Assembly: GCF_900090105.1 (NCBI RefSeq)
Contig: NZ_FMDM01000003.1
Location: 372,001-436,000 of the forward strand
Length of the DNA: 64,000 nt
Direction: 5' to 3'
Source: Micromonospora humi
GTDB taxonomy: Bacteria; Actinomycetota; Actinomycetes; Mycobacteriales; Micromonosporaceae
Under the pieces are notes generated by a model. The model searched no databases and was not told the origin of the DNA. It saw nothing but the letters and a program-made list of their open reading frames with translations. Below are positions 43,737 to 53,900 of the stretch, in pieces (the stretch's first letter is position 1; each line of letters starts with the position of its first letter). A program made the translations under genes and the position numbers.

Positions 43737-44627
43737 ATGACGCCCGGAGAGGGGAGTCCGTTGGTGACTGCTGAGCATGCGCACGCGGAGGGGGACGACG
43801 CCGGAGTGGCGCCGTCCGCAGGCGTGCTCGACGAGATCCTGGCCGGCGTGCGCGAGGACGTCGCCCGGCGGCAGGAGCAGATTCCGCTGGAGCGGATCCG
43901 CGACCTGGCCGCCGCCGCGCCGCCGCCGCTCGACGCGTACGCGGCGCTGCGCCGGCCCGGCGTGGCCGTGATCGCCGAGGTGAAGCGCTCGTCGCCGTCC
44001 AAGGGGCGGCTGGCCGAGATCGCCGACCCGGCCGACCTGGCCGGCGACTACGCGGCCGGTGGCGCGCGGGCGATCAGCGTGCTGACCGAGGGCCGCTGGT
44101 TCGGTGGGTCGCTGGACGACCTGGCCGCCGTGCGGGCCGCGGTCAACGTGCCGGTGCTGCGCAAGGACTTCGTCGTCTCCAGCTATCAGGTGCACGAGGC
44201 CCGCGCGCACGGCGCCGACCTGGTGCTGCTGATCGTCGCCGCGCTGGAGCAGAACGCCCTGGTCGGCCTGCTGGAGCGGATCGAGTCGCTGGGCATGACC
44301 GCCCTCGTCGAGGTGCACACCGAGGAGGAGGCGGACCGCGCCCTGGAGGCGGGCGCGCAGGTGATCGGCGTCAACGCCCGTGACCTGCGTACCCTGGAGG
44401 TCGACCGCTCGGTCTTCGAGCGGATCGCGCCCGGCCTGCCGAGCAGCGTCGTCAAGATCGCCGAGTCGGGCGTGCGCGGTCCGCACGACCTGATCCGGTA
44501 CGCCTCGGCCGGCGCCGACGCCGTCCTGGTGGGCGAGGGCCTGGTCACCCAGAAGAGCCCGCGCGAGGCGGTCGCCGAGCTGGTCAACGCCGGTAACCAC
44601 CCGGCCACGCCCCGCCCGGTGCGCTGA
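43737..44627 (+). CDS. trpC: Indole-3-glycerol-phosphate synthase TrpC
   Basis: This 296-aa (beta/alpha)8 barrel closes the indole ring. [18 protein letters not shown] holds the first catalytic lysine; [31 protein letters not shown] and [14 protein letters not shown] follow; [13 protein letters not shown] is near the end. The enzyme domain begins at [14 protein letters not shown], so about 28 N-terminal residues are an atypical acidic extension. They would be absent if GTG 43806 were used, but the promoter box favours ATG 43737. The gene precedes trpB by 37 bases. Confidence 0.95.
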   Translation: MTPGEGSPLVTAEHAHAEGDDAGVAPSAGVLDEILAGVREDVARRQEQIPLERIRDLAAAAPPPLDAYAALRRPGVAVIAEVKRSSPSKGRLAEIADPADLAGDYAAGGARAISVLTEGRWFGGSLDDLAAVRAAVNVPVLRKDFVVSSYQVHEARAHGADLVLLIVAALEQNALVGLLERIESLGMTALVEVHTEEEADRALEAGAQVIGVNARDLRTLEVDRSVFERIAPGLPSSVVKIAESGVRGPHDLIRYASAGADAVLVGEGLVTQKSPREAVAELVNAGNHPATPRPVR

Positions 44628-44664
44628 GCCGCGCCGGGCCACCCGAACCGAGAGGACGCCCGCG

Positions 44665-45891
44665 ATGAGCGCCGCACCCGCAGCCGGCCAGCTTCCCGAC
44701 GCCGCCGGCCACTTCGGCCGGTTCGGCGGCCGGTTCGTCCCCGAGGCGCTGGTCGCCGCGCTCGACGAGCTGGACGCGGCCTACCGCAAGGCGATGGGCG
44801 ACGACGAGTTCCTCGCCGAGTTCGACGCCCTGCTGCGCGACTACGCCGGCACCCCGTCCGAGCTGTACGAGGCCCGCCGGCTCTCCGCCCAGGTGGGAGC
44901 GCGGATCCTGCTCAAGCGCGAGGACCTGAACCACACCGGCGCCCACAAGATCCGCAACGTGCTCGGCCAGGCGTTGCTCACCCGGCGGATGGGCAAGCGG
45001 CGGGTGATCGCGGAGACCGGCGCCGGCCAGCACGGCGTGGCCACCGCGACCGCCGCCGCCCTGTTCGACCTCGAGTGCGTCGTCTACATGGGCGAGGTGG
45101 ACACCGAGCGGCAGGCGCTCAACGTGGCCCGGATGCGGATGCTCGGCGCCACCGTGGTCCCGGTGACGGCCGGCTCGCGCACGCTCAAGGACGCGATGAA
45201 CGAGGCGATGCGCGACTGGGTCGCCAACGTCGACGACACCCACTACCTGATCGGCACCGCCGCCGGGCCGCACCCGTTCCCCGAGATGGTGCGCGACTTC
45301 GTGCGCGGCATCGGCGTGGAGTCCCGCCAGCAGTGCCTGGACCTGACCGGCGCGCTGCCGGACGCGGTCGCGGCCTGCGTCGGCGGTGGCTCGAACGCGC
45401 TGGGCATCTTCCACGCCTTCGTGCCCGACGCCGGCGTGCGGCTCTACGGCTTCGAGGCCGGCGGCGAGGGCGTGACGACCGGCCGGCACGCCGCCAGCAT
45501 CACCGGCGGCTCGTCGGGCGTGCTGCACGGCACCCGCACCTACGTCCTGCAGGACGCCGACGGCCAGACCATCGAGTCGCACTCGATCTCGGCCGGCCTG
45601 GACTATCCGGGCGTCGGGCCGGAGCACGCCTGGCTGCACGACGCCGGCCGGGCCACCTACCTGCCGGTCGACGACGCCGAGGCGATGGCCGCGTTCGAGC
45701 TGCTCTGCCGCACCGAGGGAATCATCCCGGCGATCGAGAGCGCGCACGCGCTGGCCGGCGCCCGGCGGATCGCCCCGGAGCTCGCCGCCGAGCTGGGCCG
45801 GGAACCGGTGATCGTGGTCAACCTCTCCGGCCGGGGCGACAAGGACGTGCACACCGCCGGGGCGTACTTCGGCATCCTCGACAAGGAGTGA
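44665..45891 (+). CDS. trpB: Tryptophan synthase beta chain TrpB
   Basis: This 408-aa fold-type II PLP enzyme condenses indole with serine. The PLP lysine is K95 in [32 protein letters not shown] is the substrate carboxylate loop and [13 protein letters not shown] binds the PLP phosphate; [16 protein letters not shown] follows. It is the TrpB1 type that pairs with TrpA. ATG 44665 has GAGAGGACG upstream. The trpA start follows 4 bases after the stop. Confidence 0.97.
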   Translation: MSAAPAAGQLPDAAGHFGRFGGRFVPEALVAALDELDAAYRKAMGDDEFLAEFDALLRDYAGTPSELYEARRLSAQVGARILLKREDLNHTGAHKIRNVLGQALLTRRMGKRRVIAETGAGQHGVATATAAALFDLECVVYMGEVDTERQALNVARMRMLGATVVPVTAGSRTLKDAMNEAMRDWVANVDDTHYLIGTAAGPHPFPEMVRDFVRGIGVESRQQCLDLTGALPDAVAACVGGGSNALGIFHAFVPDAGVRLYGFEAGGEGVTTGRHAASITGGSSGVLHGTRTYVLQDADGQTIESHSISAGLDYPGVGPEHAWLHDAGRATYLPVDDAEAMAAFELLCRTEGIIPAIESAHALAGARRIAPELAAELGREPVIVVNLSGRGDKDVHTAGAYFGILDKE

Positions 45892-45895
45892 CAGC

Positions 45896-46699
45896 GTGAG
45901 CCGCATCGGGGTCGCCTTCGACAAGGCCCGGGCCGACGGGCGGGCCGTGCTGGTCGGTTGCATGCCGGCCGGCTTCCCGACCGTCGAGGGCAGCATCGCC
46001 GCGATGACCGCCATGGTCGAGGCGGGCGTCGACGTCATCGAGGTGGAGATCCCCTACTCCGACCCGGTGATGGACGGCCCGGTCATCCAGCGGGCGAGTG
46101 ACATCGCGCTGGCCGGCGGCGTCCGCACCGCCGACGCGCTGCGCATCGTCGAGGCGGTCGCCGCGACCGGCGCGTCCGTGGTCACGATGACCTACTGGAA
46201 CCCGATCGAGCAGTACGGCGTCGACGCGTTCGCCCGCGACATGGCCGCGGCCGGCGGCACCGGGCTGATCACGCCGGACCTGATCCCCGACGAGGCAGCC
46301 GAGTGGTTGGCCGCCTCCGACGCGCACGGCGTGGACCGGACGTTCCTGGTGTCGCCGTCCTCCACCGACGCCCGGCTGCGGATGACCGTCGAGCACTGCC
46401 GCGGCTTCGTCTACGCCACCGCGATCATGGGGGTGACCGGCGCGCGGGCGCAGACGTCCGAGGCGGCGCCGATCCTCGTCTCCCGGCTCCGCGAGGTCAG
46501 CGACCTGCCGGTCGGGGTCGGGCTGGGCGTGGGCACCGGTGCGCAGGCCGCCACCGTCGCCGGCTACGCCGACGCGGTGATCGTGGGCAGCGCGCTGGTG
46601 CGGTGCGTGCTCGACGCGCCCGACCAGGCCGCCGGCCTGACCGCGTTGCGCAGGCTCAGCGCCGAACTCGCCGAGGGCGTCCGCAACCCGGTCCGCTGA
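45896..46699 (+). CDS. trpA: Tryptophan synthase alpha chain TrpA
   Basis: This 267-aa barrel cleaves indole-glycerol phosphate to indole, channelled to TrpB. Catalytic Glu49 and Asp60 are in VDVIEVEIPYSDPVMDGPVIQ (46-65, shown in two parts: IEVEIPYSDP and VMDGP). GLITPDLIPDEA and GVGLGVGTGAQAATV are further landmarks. GTG 45896 lies 4 bases after trpB, with AAGGAGTGACA upstream. It is the last trp gene; a long non-coding region follows. Confidence 0.96.
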   Translation: MSRIGVAFDKARADGRAVLVGCMPAGFPTVEGSIAAMTAMVEAGVDVIEVEIPYSDPVMDGPVIQRASDIALAGGVRTADALRIVEAVAATGASVVTMTYWNPIEQYGVDAFARDMAAAGGTGLITPDLIPDEAAEWLAASDAHGVDRTFLVSPSSTDARLRMTVEHCRGFVYATAIMGVTGARAQTSEAAPILVSRLREVSDLPVGVGLGVGTGAQAATVAGYADAVIVGSALVRCVLDAPDQAAGLTALRRLSAELAEGVRNPVR

Positions 46700-46829
46700 G
46701 GCCGGCCCCGACCTCGCGGCCGCACGGTCCTCGCGCCCGTCGCTCCGTCCCGTCACCGCGCCGCCTGCTCTCCTGCTCCATCCCGTCTCGTGCCGACGTG
46801 TCGTGGCGGGGTGCCACCCTGACTTCCGG

Positions 46830-47230
46830 GTGCCTACAAACTTGATGTCGCCGATGGATCGCAGGCCGGGCAGCGCTCGCCCCGCCGTCACCGGGCGTGG
46901 CCTGCCTATCGGGCGTGGCCTGCGCATCGGGCACGGCCTGCGCGCCGGGCATGGCCTGCCCACCCGCCACGGCCTGCCCACGTGGTCCGGGCTGCGGTCG
47001 TGGTCCGGGCTGCGGTCGTGGTTCGGGCTGCGCTCCTGGCTCGGGCTGCGGTCCTGGTTCATGTCGGGCCGCCTGGCTTCGGACCGCCCGTCTGGGCTCG
47101 CTCTGCCGCCCTGGTCCGTCTCCCGGGCCTGGCCGGGACGCCCCCGGTCGTGGCCGGGACGCCCGGCCTCCTCCGCCGCGTCCGCTCGGCCGACGGGCTG
47201 AGTCGTTCACGTCATCAACTTTGTAGGCAC
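46830..47230. mobile_element. 401-bp inverted-repeat-bounded element 2
   Basis: The ends are GTGCCTACAAACTTGATG (46830-46847) and its reverse complement with one mismatch (47213-47230). Similarity extends a few bases on both sides (TCCG outside, CG inside). The interior contains tandem 18-bp repeats and no transposase. It could be a MITE-like or terminator-derived unit that has picked up a minisatellite. The arms share CAAACTTGATG with the element at 36854. No target-site duplication is obvious. The mobile nature is inferred only from structure. Confidence 0.5.
46892..47060 (+). repeat. 18-bp minisatellite, about 9.4 copies
   Basis: Consecutive 18-bp units start at 46892, 46910, 46928, 46946, 46964, 46982, 47000, 47018 and 47036, with a partial tenth. 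The first five are of the type CGGGCGTGGCCTGCGCAT, the next four of the type GTGGTCCGGGCTGCGGTC, so two sub-families lie end to end. Units at 46982 and 47000 are identical. In one frame they would encode a GLRSW-type hexapeptide, but coding is not supported. Confidence 0.85.
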
Positions 47231-47406
47231 TCGGACGGCATGGCCGCAGGCGCGTGTTCGGTGACGACCGAGCGATCATCCGGGATGATCCGGTCGCGGT
47301 GCAGCGCCTCGCGCAGATCGTGCGGACCGGCCGGGCCGGTGGGCGTCGTGCGGTTCGACGGGCGCGGTGAGGCGGCCCGGGGTGCCGCGCACACGGTCCG
47401 CACCGG

Positions 47407-47412
47407 TACCGT
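47407..47412 (+). promoter_or_regulatory. Leaderless -10 box of lgt
   Basis: TACCGT (47407-47412) is followed by 8 bases and GTG 47421. It favours GTG 47421 as the start over the ATG at 47436. Confidence 0.45.
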
Positions 47413-47420
47413 GTGCACCC

Positions 47421-48710
47421 GTGACCCATGCCCCGATGACCTCCCTGGCGGCCATGCCCAGCCCCAGCACCGCCGTCTGGCAGCTCGGTCCGGTCCCGAT
47501 CCGGGCCTACGCGCTCTGCATCATCGCCGGCATCGTGGTGGCCTGCGTGGTCACCGAGTACCGGCTGCGTCGCCGGGGCGTGGCTCCGGGCGCGGTGCTC
47601 GACATCGCCGTCTGGGCGGTGCCGGCGGGCATCATCGGCGCCCGGATCTACCACGTGATCACCTCACCGGAGAAATACTTCGGCGACGGCGGCCAGCCGC
47701 TCAAGGCGTTCGCCATCTGGGAGGGCGGTCTCGGCATCTGGGGCGCGGTGGCCGGTGGCGCGGTCGGCGCCTGGATCGCCGCCCGGCAGCTCGGCATCCC
47801 GCTCACCGTGGTGGCCGACGCGTTGGCCCCGGGCATGCCGCTGGCCCAGGCCGTCGGCCGGTTGGGCAACTGGTTCAACAACGAGCTGTACGGCGGGCGC
47901 ACCAGCCTGCCGTGGGGGCTCGAGGTGCACGTGATGGACCCGGACAATCCGGGTCACGCGCTGCGCGACGACGCCGGCACCCCGGTGCTGCAACCGGGGC
48001 TCTACCATCCGACATTCCTCTACGAGTTGATCTGGAACGTCGGCGTGGCCGCGCTGGTGCTGCTCCTCGACCGCAAGCTGCGGCTGGGCCGGGGCCGGGC
48101 CTTCGCGCTCTACGTGATGGGCTACACGGCCGGCCGGTTCTGGATCGAGCTGATGCGCACCGACGAGGCCAACCACATCCTCGGCGTCCGGCTCAACGTC
48201 TGGACCGCGGCGCTGGTCTTCCTCGGCGCGCTCGCCTACTTCGTCCGGGTGCGCGGCCCGCGGGAATACCTCGTCCCGGTGGGCGAGCCGGGCGTGCCGG
48301 TGACCCCGGCCGGTGACGTGTCCCAGGTCGACCTCGCCGCTCGGGAGGCCGGGGCGGCGACCGTGGCGCCGGAGGGCTACCGGGTGGTGACCGAGGAGCA
48401 GTTCCGGGCGTACCGGGAGACCGGCGCGCTGCCACCGGCGGAGCCGGCGGCGACCGGCGGGCCCGACTCCGACGGCGCCGCGACCGGTGCCGACGACCCG
48501 ACCGACCGCGGCGACGCCGACCGGGACGCGACCGGCGACGGCGACGTGGCGGACCGGGACGCGACCCGCGACGGCGACGTGGCCGGCGCAGGAACTGGCT
48601 CCGACGCGGCGGACGACCGGGCCGCGACGGGCGGTTCGGGCGGTACGGGCGAGGCCGAGCGTGCCGGCCGGGCGGACGCCGGCCGGCGCCCGGCGGACCG
48701 GGACAGCTGA
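47421..48710 (+). CDS. lgt: Prolipoprotein diacylglyceryl transferase Lgt
   Basis: This 429-aa membrane enzyme transfers diacylglycerol to the lipobox cysteine. Seven helices lie in residues 20-290. The essential arginines are in IIGARIYHVI and GRLGNWFNNELYGGRTSLPWG; YHPTFLYELIWNVGVAALVL and GYTAGRFWIELMRTDEANHI follow. The last ~120 residues are a hydrophilic Asp/Thr/Ala/Gly-rich tail, longer than in most Lgt proteins. The tail includes an 11-residue tandem duplication. LspA, the next enzyme in the pathway, is at 11069. Confidence 0.95.
   Translation: MTHAPMTSLAAMPSPSTAVWQLGPVPIRAYALCIIAGIVVACVVTEYRLRRRGVAPGAVLDIAVWAVPAGIIGARIYHVITSPEKYFGDGGQPLKAFAIWEGGLGIWGAVAGGAVGAWIAARQLGIPLTVVADALAPGMPLAQAVGRLGNWFNNELYGGRTSLPWGLEVHVMDPDNPGHALRDDAGTPVLQPGLYHPTFLYELIWNVGVAALVLLLDRKLRLGRGRAFALYVMGYTAGRFWIELMRTDEANHILGVRLNVWTAALVFLGALAYFVRVRGPREYLVPVGEPGVPVTPAGDVSQVDLAAREAGAATVAPEGYRVVTEEQFRAYRETGALPPAEPAATGGPDSDGAATGADDPTDRGDADRDATGDGDVADRDATRDGDVAGAGTGSDAADDRAATGGSGGTGEAERAGRADAGRRPADRDS
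48519..48584 (+). repeat. 33-bp tandem duplication in the lgt tail
   Basis: Units 48519-48551 and 48552-48584 encode DRDATGDGDVA and DRDATRDGDVA. The DNA units differ at only a few bases, so the duplication is recent. It keeps the frame and lies in the disordered cytoplasmic tail. Confidence 0.8.
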
Positions 48711-48721
48711 GCGGGGGCGCC

Positions 48722-49909
48722 ATGCGCAGTGCGGTGGTGGTCGGCGCCGGCCTCGGCGGGATGGCGGTGGCCGGCGCGCTGGCCCGCTCCGGATGGCAGG
48801 TCACGCTGCTGGAGAAGGCCGACCGGGTCCGGCCGGAGGCGACCGCCGTGGTGCTCTGGCCGAACGGGGTACGCGCGCTGCGCGCCCTCGGCCTCGGCGC
48901 GGGGCTGGACGCGATCGCCACCCCGCTGCCCGACGGGGGGATCCGCCGTCCGGACGGGCAGTGGCTGGTGCAGCCCCGCCCCACCCCGGCCGAGCGGATG
49001 CCGGTGGTGGTGCACCGGGAGGACCTGCACGACGCGCTCATCGCCGGGCTCGGTGAACAGGTGGAGCTGCGTACCGGTGTCAGCGTGCGGAGCGTGCGCA
49101 CGACGGCCGGCGAACGGCCCGCGGTGGGCGACGGCCGGCACCTGTTCGAGGCCGACCTGGTGGTGGCGGCCGACGGCACCCACAGCGAGATCCGGCGGCA
49201 GCTCGCTCCGGAGACCGCCGTGGTGAGTTCCGGCTGCGCCGCCTGGCGCGCGGTGATCCCCTGGTACGCGGCCCCGCAGCTCCCCGACGACCAGCCGGTG
49301 CACGGCGAGACGCTGGGCGCCGGCTACCGGTTCGTGGCGGCGTCGCTCGGCGAGCGGGGCACCGCCGGAGCGTCCCGGCGGGGCGGCATCTACTGGGTGG
49401 CCACCGCCGCGGGCGCGCCCCGACCGGAGCCGCCGGAGATCCAGCTCGCCCTGCTCAAGCGCTGGTTCGCAGGCTGGCCCGCGCCGATCGCCACGCTGCT
49501 GGAGGCGACCGACCCGGCCGACGTGGTGCAGCAGGAGGTCCGCGAGCTGCGACCGCTGCCCCGGTCGTACGGCTTCACGGCCGGTCCGGGCGGCGTGGTG
49601 CTGCTCGGCGACGCCGCGCACGCCATGCCGCCACACCTCGGGCAGGGCGCGTGCCTGGCGTTCGAGGACGCGGCCACGCTCGCCGGCCTGCTGCGCGAGT
49701 CGCGGCTGCCGGACGCGGTCACCGCCTACGACCGGCTGCGCCGCCCGCGCGCCGCGACCATGGTCCGGCAGACCCGCCGGATGTCGGCCGTGCTGCAGAC
49801 CCGGGGCCGGCTGGCGTTGCGCGCCCGGGACGCCGCGCTGGGCACGATCAGCCCACGGCTGCGCAACACCGCGGCGGCGGCCGCCGCCGACTGGCAACCA
49901 CCGTCCTGA
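48722..49909 (+). CDS. FAD-dependent monooxygenase (PHBH-type)
   Basis: This 395-aa class A flavoprotein hydroxylase has the N-terminal dinucleotide loop VVVGAGLGGMAVAGALARSGW. ADLVVAADGTHSEIRRQL is the DG-type NADPH/FAD motif. GGVVLLGDAAHAMPPHLGQGACLAFEDA carries the GD motif that contacts the FAD ribityl chain. It resembles actinobacterial oxygenases acting on aromatic or polyketide substrates; the substrate is unknown. ATG 48722 lies 11 bases after lgt, with AGCGGGGGCGCC upstream. It converges on the GNAT gene. Confidence 0.88.
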   Translation: MRSAVVVGAGLGGMAVAGALARSGWQVTLLEKADRVRPEATAVVLWPNGVRALRALGLGAGLDAIATPLPDGGIRRPDGQWLVQPRPTPAERMPVVVHREDLHDALIAGLGEQVELRTGVSVRSVRTTAGERPAVGDGRHLFEADLVVAADGTHSEIRRQLAPETAVVSSGCAAWRAVIPWYAAPQLPDDQPVHGETLGAGYRFVAASLGERGTAGASRRGGIYWVATAAGAPRPEPPEIQLALLKRWFAGWPAPIATLLEATDPADVVQQEVRELRPLPRSYGFTAGPGGVVLLGDAAHAMPPHLGQGACLAFEDAATLAGLLRESRLPDAVTAYDRLRRPRAATMVRQTRRMSAVLQTRGRLALRARDAALGTISPRLRNTAAAAAADWQPPS

Positions 49910-49927
49910 CCGGGCGCGGGCCGGCGC

Positions 49928-50770
49928 TCAGATGACCGCGGCCGGCTCGGCGATGCAGGCCGTGCCGACCCGGCGGAAGCCCACCCGCAGGTAGACCCGG
50001 GCGATCTCCTCGCTGCCCGCGCTCAGGAAGATCAGGTCGGTGCCGGCGGCGCGCAGTTCCCGGGCCAGCGTGGCGGTCACCGCGGCGCCCAGCCCGCGCC
50101 GCCGGGCGGACGGCAGGGTGGCCACCCCGGCGATCTCCGCCACGTCGCCGACCCGCATCGCCATGCCGCTGGCCAGCGTGCCGTCCTCAGGCGTGGCGGC
50201 GAGCACCGAGACCCGCCGGCCGTCGGCCACCCGGGCCGCCTCCTCCTCCAGCGCGTCGACGTCCAGCCGGGCGAGCGCCGCGTCCCGCTCGGCCGGTCCG
50301 GCCTCGCCCCGCGCGGTGCCGCCGTGGGCGAAGCCGACCGCGGCGACGGCCCGGCGCAGCGCGATGTCCGCCGCGAAGCCCGGGTCGCCCGGGTCCAGCA
50401 CCCGCACGGGTACGTCGCTGAGCGTCGCCGGGTCGGGCAGCCGCTCCACCTCCAGCAGCATCAGCGGGGCCTCCAGCACGGTCAGCCCCGCCGAGCGGGC
50501 CACCGCCAGCAGGTCCGGCTGGTGCTCGTGCACCCACTCGAACGCCTCCGGCAGCCCCAGCTCCCGCTGCCGGGCGCGGACGGCGGTCACCTCGGCAAGC
50601 GTGGGCGCGTCGGTGGCGTCGAGCCGGGGGCGGGCGTAGAACGGCCAGCCGGCGCCGTCGCGGACGAACAGCACCAGGGAGTCGAACTCCTCCGTCCGGG
50701 CCCCGTCGCGGGGCACCGCGTCGTAGAAACGCTCCAACCGGTCGAGCACGTCAGCTCGTACGACATCCAC
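49928..50770 (-). CDS. GNAT-family N-acetyltransferase
   Basis: This 280-aa protein has a C-terminal GNAT domain: AEIAGVATLPSARRRGLGAAVTATLAREL is the acetyl-CoA pyrophosphate loop (RRxGxG/A), and FLSAGSEEIARVYLRVGFRRVG is the beta-4/alpha-4 signature. The N-terminal ~140 residues resemble a degenerate first GNAT-like half. The acceptor is unknown. GTG 50770 is 6 bases after TAGTCT (minus strand), so the mRNA is probably leaderless. It is divergent from gltB. Confidence 0.85.
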   Translation of the reverse strand: MDVVRADVLDRLERFYDAVPRDGARTEEFDSLVLFVRDGAGWPFYARPRLDATDAPTLAEVTAVRARQRELGLPEAFEWVHEHQPDLLAVARSAGLTVLEAPLMLLEVERLPDPATLSDVPVRVLDPGDPGFAADIALRRAVAAVGFAHGGTARGEAGPAERDAALARLDVDALEEEAARVADGRRVSVLAATPEDGTLASGMAMRVGDVAEIAGVATLPSARRRGLGAAVTATLARELRAAGTDLIFLSAGSEEIARVYLRVGFRRVGTACIAEPAAVI

Positions 50771-50776
50771 CGCGCG

Positions 50777-50782
50777 AGACTA
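50777..50782 (-). promoter_or_regulatory. Leaderless -10 box of the GNAT gene
   Basis: On the minus strand TAGTCT is followed by 6 bases and GTG 50770. Confidence 0.5.
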
Positions 50783-50843
50783 CACGTCCCACCATCTGGA
50801 AGTGTGATCAATCTGAACTGGCCTTGCGCCGTACGCCCTAACG

Positions 50844-50849
50844 TAGACT
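50844..50849 (+). promoter_or_regulatory. Candidate -10 box of gltBD
   Basis: TAGACT (50844-50849) lies 66 bases before the gltB start in a locally AT-rich stretch (ACGTAGACTCAATAAA). A clear -35 is not visible at 17 bases, so an activator may be needed. The leader ends in a strong AGGAGG (50906-50911). Confidence 0.4.
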
Positions 50850-50915
50850 CAATAAACCCCAGCGGGCCGACGTCGTCCCCACCATGTACCAACCTGAGTG
50901 ACGACAGGAGGCCCG

Positions 50916-53900
50916 GTGGCCTTTCCGTACCCTCACAGCCCGCAGCCGGCCCCGCGGACGCCGGGTCTCTACGACCCCGCGTACGAGCACGACGCCTGCG
51001 GCGTGGCCTTCGTGGCCGACCTGCACGGGCGGCGTTCGCACCAGGTCGTCGCGAACGGCCTCGGGGCGTTGCGCCGGCTGGACCACCGGGGCGCCCGGGG
51101 CGCGGAGCACAACACCGGTGACGGCGCCGGGATCATGATCCAGGTGCCGGACGCGTTCCTGCGCGCGACCGTCGACTTCCCGCTGCCCCCCGCCGGGCAG
51201 TACGCCACCGGCCTGGTCTTCCTGCCCGACGACGACGCGGCCGAGGCCCGCGCCCGCCAGGTGGTGGACAAGTACGCGCTGGTCGAGGGCGCCGACGTGC
51301 TCGGCTGGCGCACCGTGCCGACCGACGCGTCCGGCCTGGGCGAGACCGCGCTCGCGGCGATGCCCCGGGTCCGGCAGCTCTTCCTGGCCGCGCGTCGGCT
51401 GACCGACTCGCCGGCCGGCGCGGCCGGGGACCCGCTGACCGGGCTCGACCTGGACCGGGTGGCGTTCTGCCTGCGCAAGCAGGTGGAGCGGGAGACCGCC
51501 GAGCGGGGCCAGCCGGCCTACTTCCCGTCGCTCTCCGGCCGGACCATGGTGTGGAAGGGCATGCTCACCCCCGACCAGCTTCCGGCGTTCTACCCGGAGC
51601 TGACCGACGAGCGGGTGGACAGCGCGATCGCGCTGGTGCACTCGCGCTTCTCCACCAACACGTTCCCGTCCTGGCCGCTGGCGCACCCCTACCGGTTCAT
51701 CGCGCACAACGGCGAGATCAACACGATCCGGGGCAACCGCAACTGGATGCAGGCCCGGGAGGCGCTGCTCCGCAGTCCGCACCTGCCCGGCAACATCCGG
51801 CGGGTCTTCCCGGTGTGCACCCCGGCCGCGTCCGACTCGGCCAACTTCGACGAGGTGCTGGAGCTGTTGCACCTGGCCGGGCGGAGCCTGCCGCACGCGG
51901 TGCTCATGATGATCCCGGAGGCGTGGGAGAACGACCCGGACATGCGCGCCGACAAGCGCGCGTTCTACCGCTTCCACGCCAGCCTGATGGAGCCGTGGGA
52001 CGGTCCCGCCTCGGTCGCCTTCACCGACGGCGAGGTCGTCGGCGCGGTGCTCGACCGCAACGGCCTGCGCCCGGGTCGCTGGTGGCACACCAGCGACGGG
52101 CTGGTGGTGCTGGGCAGCGAGGCGGGCGTGCTCGACCTCGACCCGGCGACCGTGGTGGCCAAGGGCCGGCTCCAGCCGGGCCGGATGTTCCTGGTCGACA
52201 CCGTCAACGGGCGGATCGTCTCCGACGACGAGATCAAGACCGAGCTGGCCGCCGCCCAGCCCTACCGGGAGTGGCTGCACGCCGGCCTGATCGAACTGGA
52301 CGACCTGCCCGCGCGCGAGCACACCGTCTACACCCACGACTCGGTGCGCCGCCGGCAGCAGACGTTCGGCTACACCGAGGAGGAGCTGAAGATCCTGCTC
52401 GGCCCGATGGCCCGGGTCGGCGCGGAGCCGATCGGCTCGATGGGCACGGACACCCCGATCGCCCCGCTGTCCACCCGGCCGCGGCTGCTCTACGACTACT
52501 TCCACCAGCTCTTCGCCCAGGTCACCAACCCGCCGCTGGACGCCATCCGGGAGGAGCTGGTGACCAGCCTGGCGTCCACCATCGGGCCGGAGGGCAACCT
52601 GCTCGACCCGGGTCCGGCGAGCTGCCGGCAGATCGTGCTGCCCTACCCGGTGGTCGACAACGACGAGCTGGCCAAGATCCTCTCCATCGACGAGGACGGC
52701 GACCTGCCCGGCTTCAAGGCGGTCCGGGTCTCCGGCCTCTACCGGATCCGCGACGGCGGCGCCGGCATCAAGGCCCGGCTGACCGAGATCTGCCGGCACG
52801 TCTCCGAGGCGATCGAGGACGGCGTGCGCATCCTGGTGCTCTCCGACCGGGACTCCAACGCCGACCTGGCGCCGATCCCGTCGCTGCTGCTCACCGCCGC
52901 GGTGCACCAGCACCTGGTACGCGAGCAGACGCGCACCCAGGTGGCGCTGATCGTGGAGTCCGGCGACTGCCGGGAGGTGCACCACGCGGCCGTGCTGATC
53001 GGCTACGGGGCGGCGGCGGTCAACCCCTACCTCGCCTTCGAGTCGGTCGAGGACATGATCTCCACCGGCGCGCTCGTCGGCGTGGAGCCGGCGAAGGCGG
53101 TCCGCAACTACGTCAAGGCGCTCGGCAAGGGCGTCCTGAAGATCATGTCCAAGATGGGCATCTCGACCGTGTCGTCGTACTGCGGCGCGCAGGTGTTCGA
53201 GGCGGTCGGCCTGGACACCCGCCTGGTCGACCGCTACTTCCGGGGCACACCGAGCACCATCGGCGGCATCGGGTTGGCCGAGATCCACGCCGAGGTGGCC
53301 GCCCGGCACGCGCTGGCCTGGCCGGCGGCGGGCAGTCAGGCCAGCGACCGGCTGGAGGTCGGCGGCGAATACCAGTGGCGCCGCGAGGGCGAACTGCACC
53401 TGTTCAACCCGGAGACCGTCTTCCTGCTCCAGCACGCCACCCGCAGCCGTCAGTACGACGTCTTCCGGCAGTACACCGCCAAGGTCGACGAGCTGGCCGC
53501 GCAGGCGGGCTCGCTGCGCGGGCTGTTCACGCTGCGCACCGGCGTGCGGCCGGCGGTGCCGCTGGACGAGGTCGAACCGGCCGCCGAGATCGTCAAGCGG
53601 TTCGCCACCGGCGCCATGTCGTACGGGTCGATCTCGGCCGAGGCGCACGAGACGCTCGCGATCGCGATGAACCGGCTCGGCGGCAAGTCCAACACCGGCG
53701 AGGGCGGCGAGGACGTCGACCGGCTGCACGACCCGGCGCGGCGCTCGGCGGTCAAGCAGATCGCCAGCGGCCGGTTCGGCGTGACCAGCGAATACCTGGT
53801 CAACGCGGACGACCTCCAGATCAAGATGGCGCAGGGCGCGAAGCCCGGCGAGGGCGGGCAGTTGCCCGGCAACAAGGTCTGGCCGTGGATCGCCCGCACC

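Larger units (their letters stand above)
46700..47420. other. 721-base gap between trpA and lgt
   Basis: No convincing gene. The middle 401 bases form an inverted-repeat unit with an 18-bp minisatellite (separate entries). The left part (46700-46829) shows nothing notable. The right part (47231-47406) contains only a weak minus-strand open frame. The lgt promoter is at its end (47407). Confidence 0.6.

Noticed and set aside
43597..43740. 47-codon frame ending in an ATGA overlap with trpC, as a trp leader peptide
   Set aside because: It has a single Trp codon, no clear ribosome site and no alternative hairpins; the leaderless trpC promoter lies inside it.
46892..47060. CRISPR-like array
   Set aside because: The 18-bp units are contiguous with no unique spacers, and no cas genes are nearby.
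46803..47201. Open frame of 132 codons encoding GLRSW-type hexapeptide repeats
   Set aside because: The frame follows from the 18-bp repeat length being a multiple of three; no ribosome site, no flanking domain, and the opposite strand is equally open.
47215..47418. Minus-strand 67-codon frame beside the inverted-repeat unit as a gene remnant
   Set aside because: No recognisable domain, no ribosome site, and it overlaps the element's right arm and the lgt promoter.
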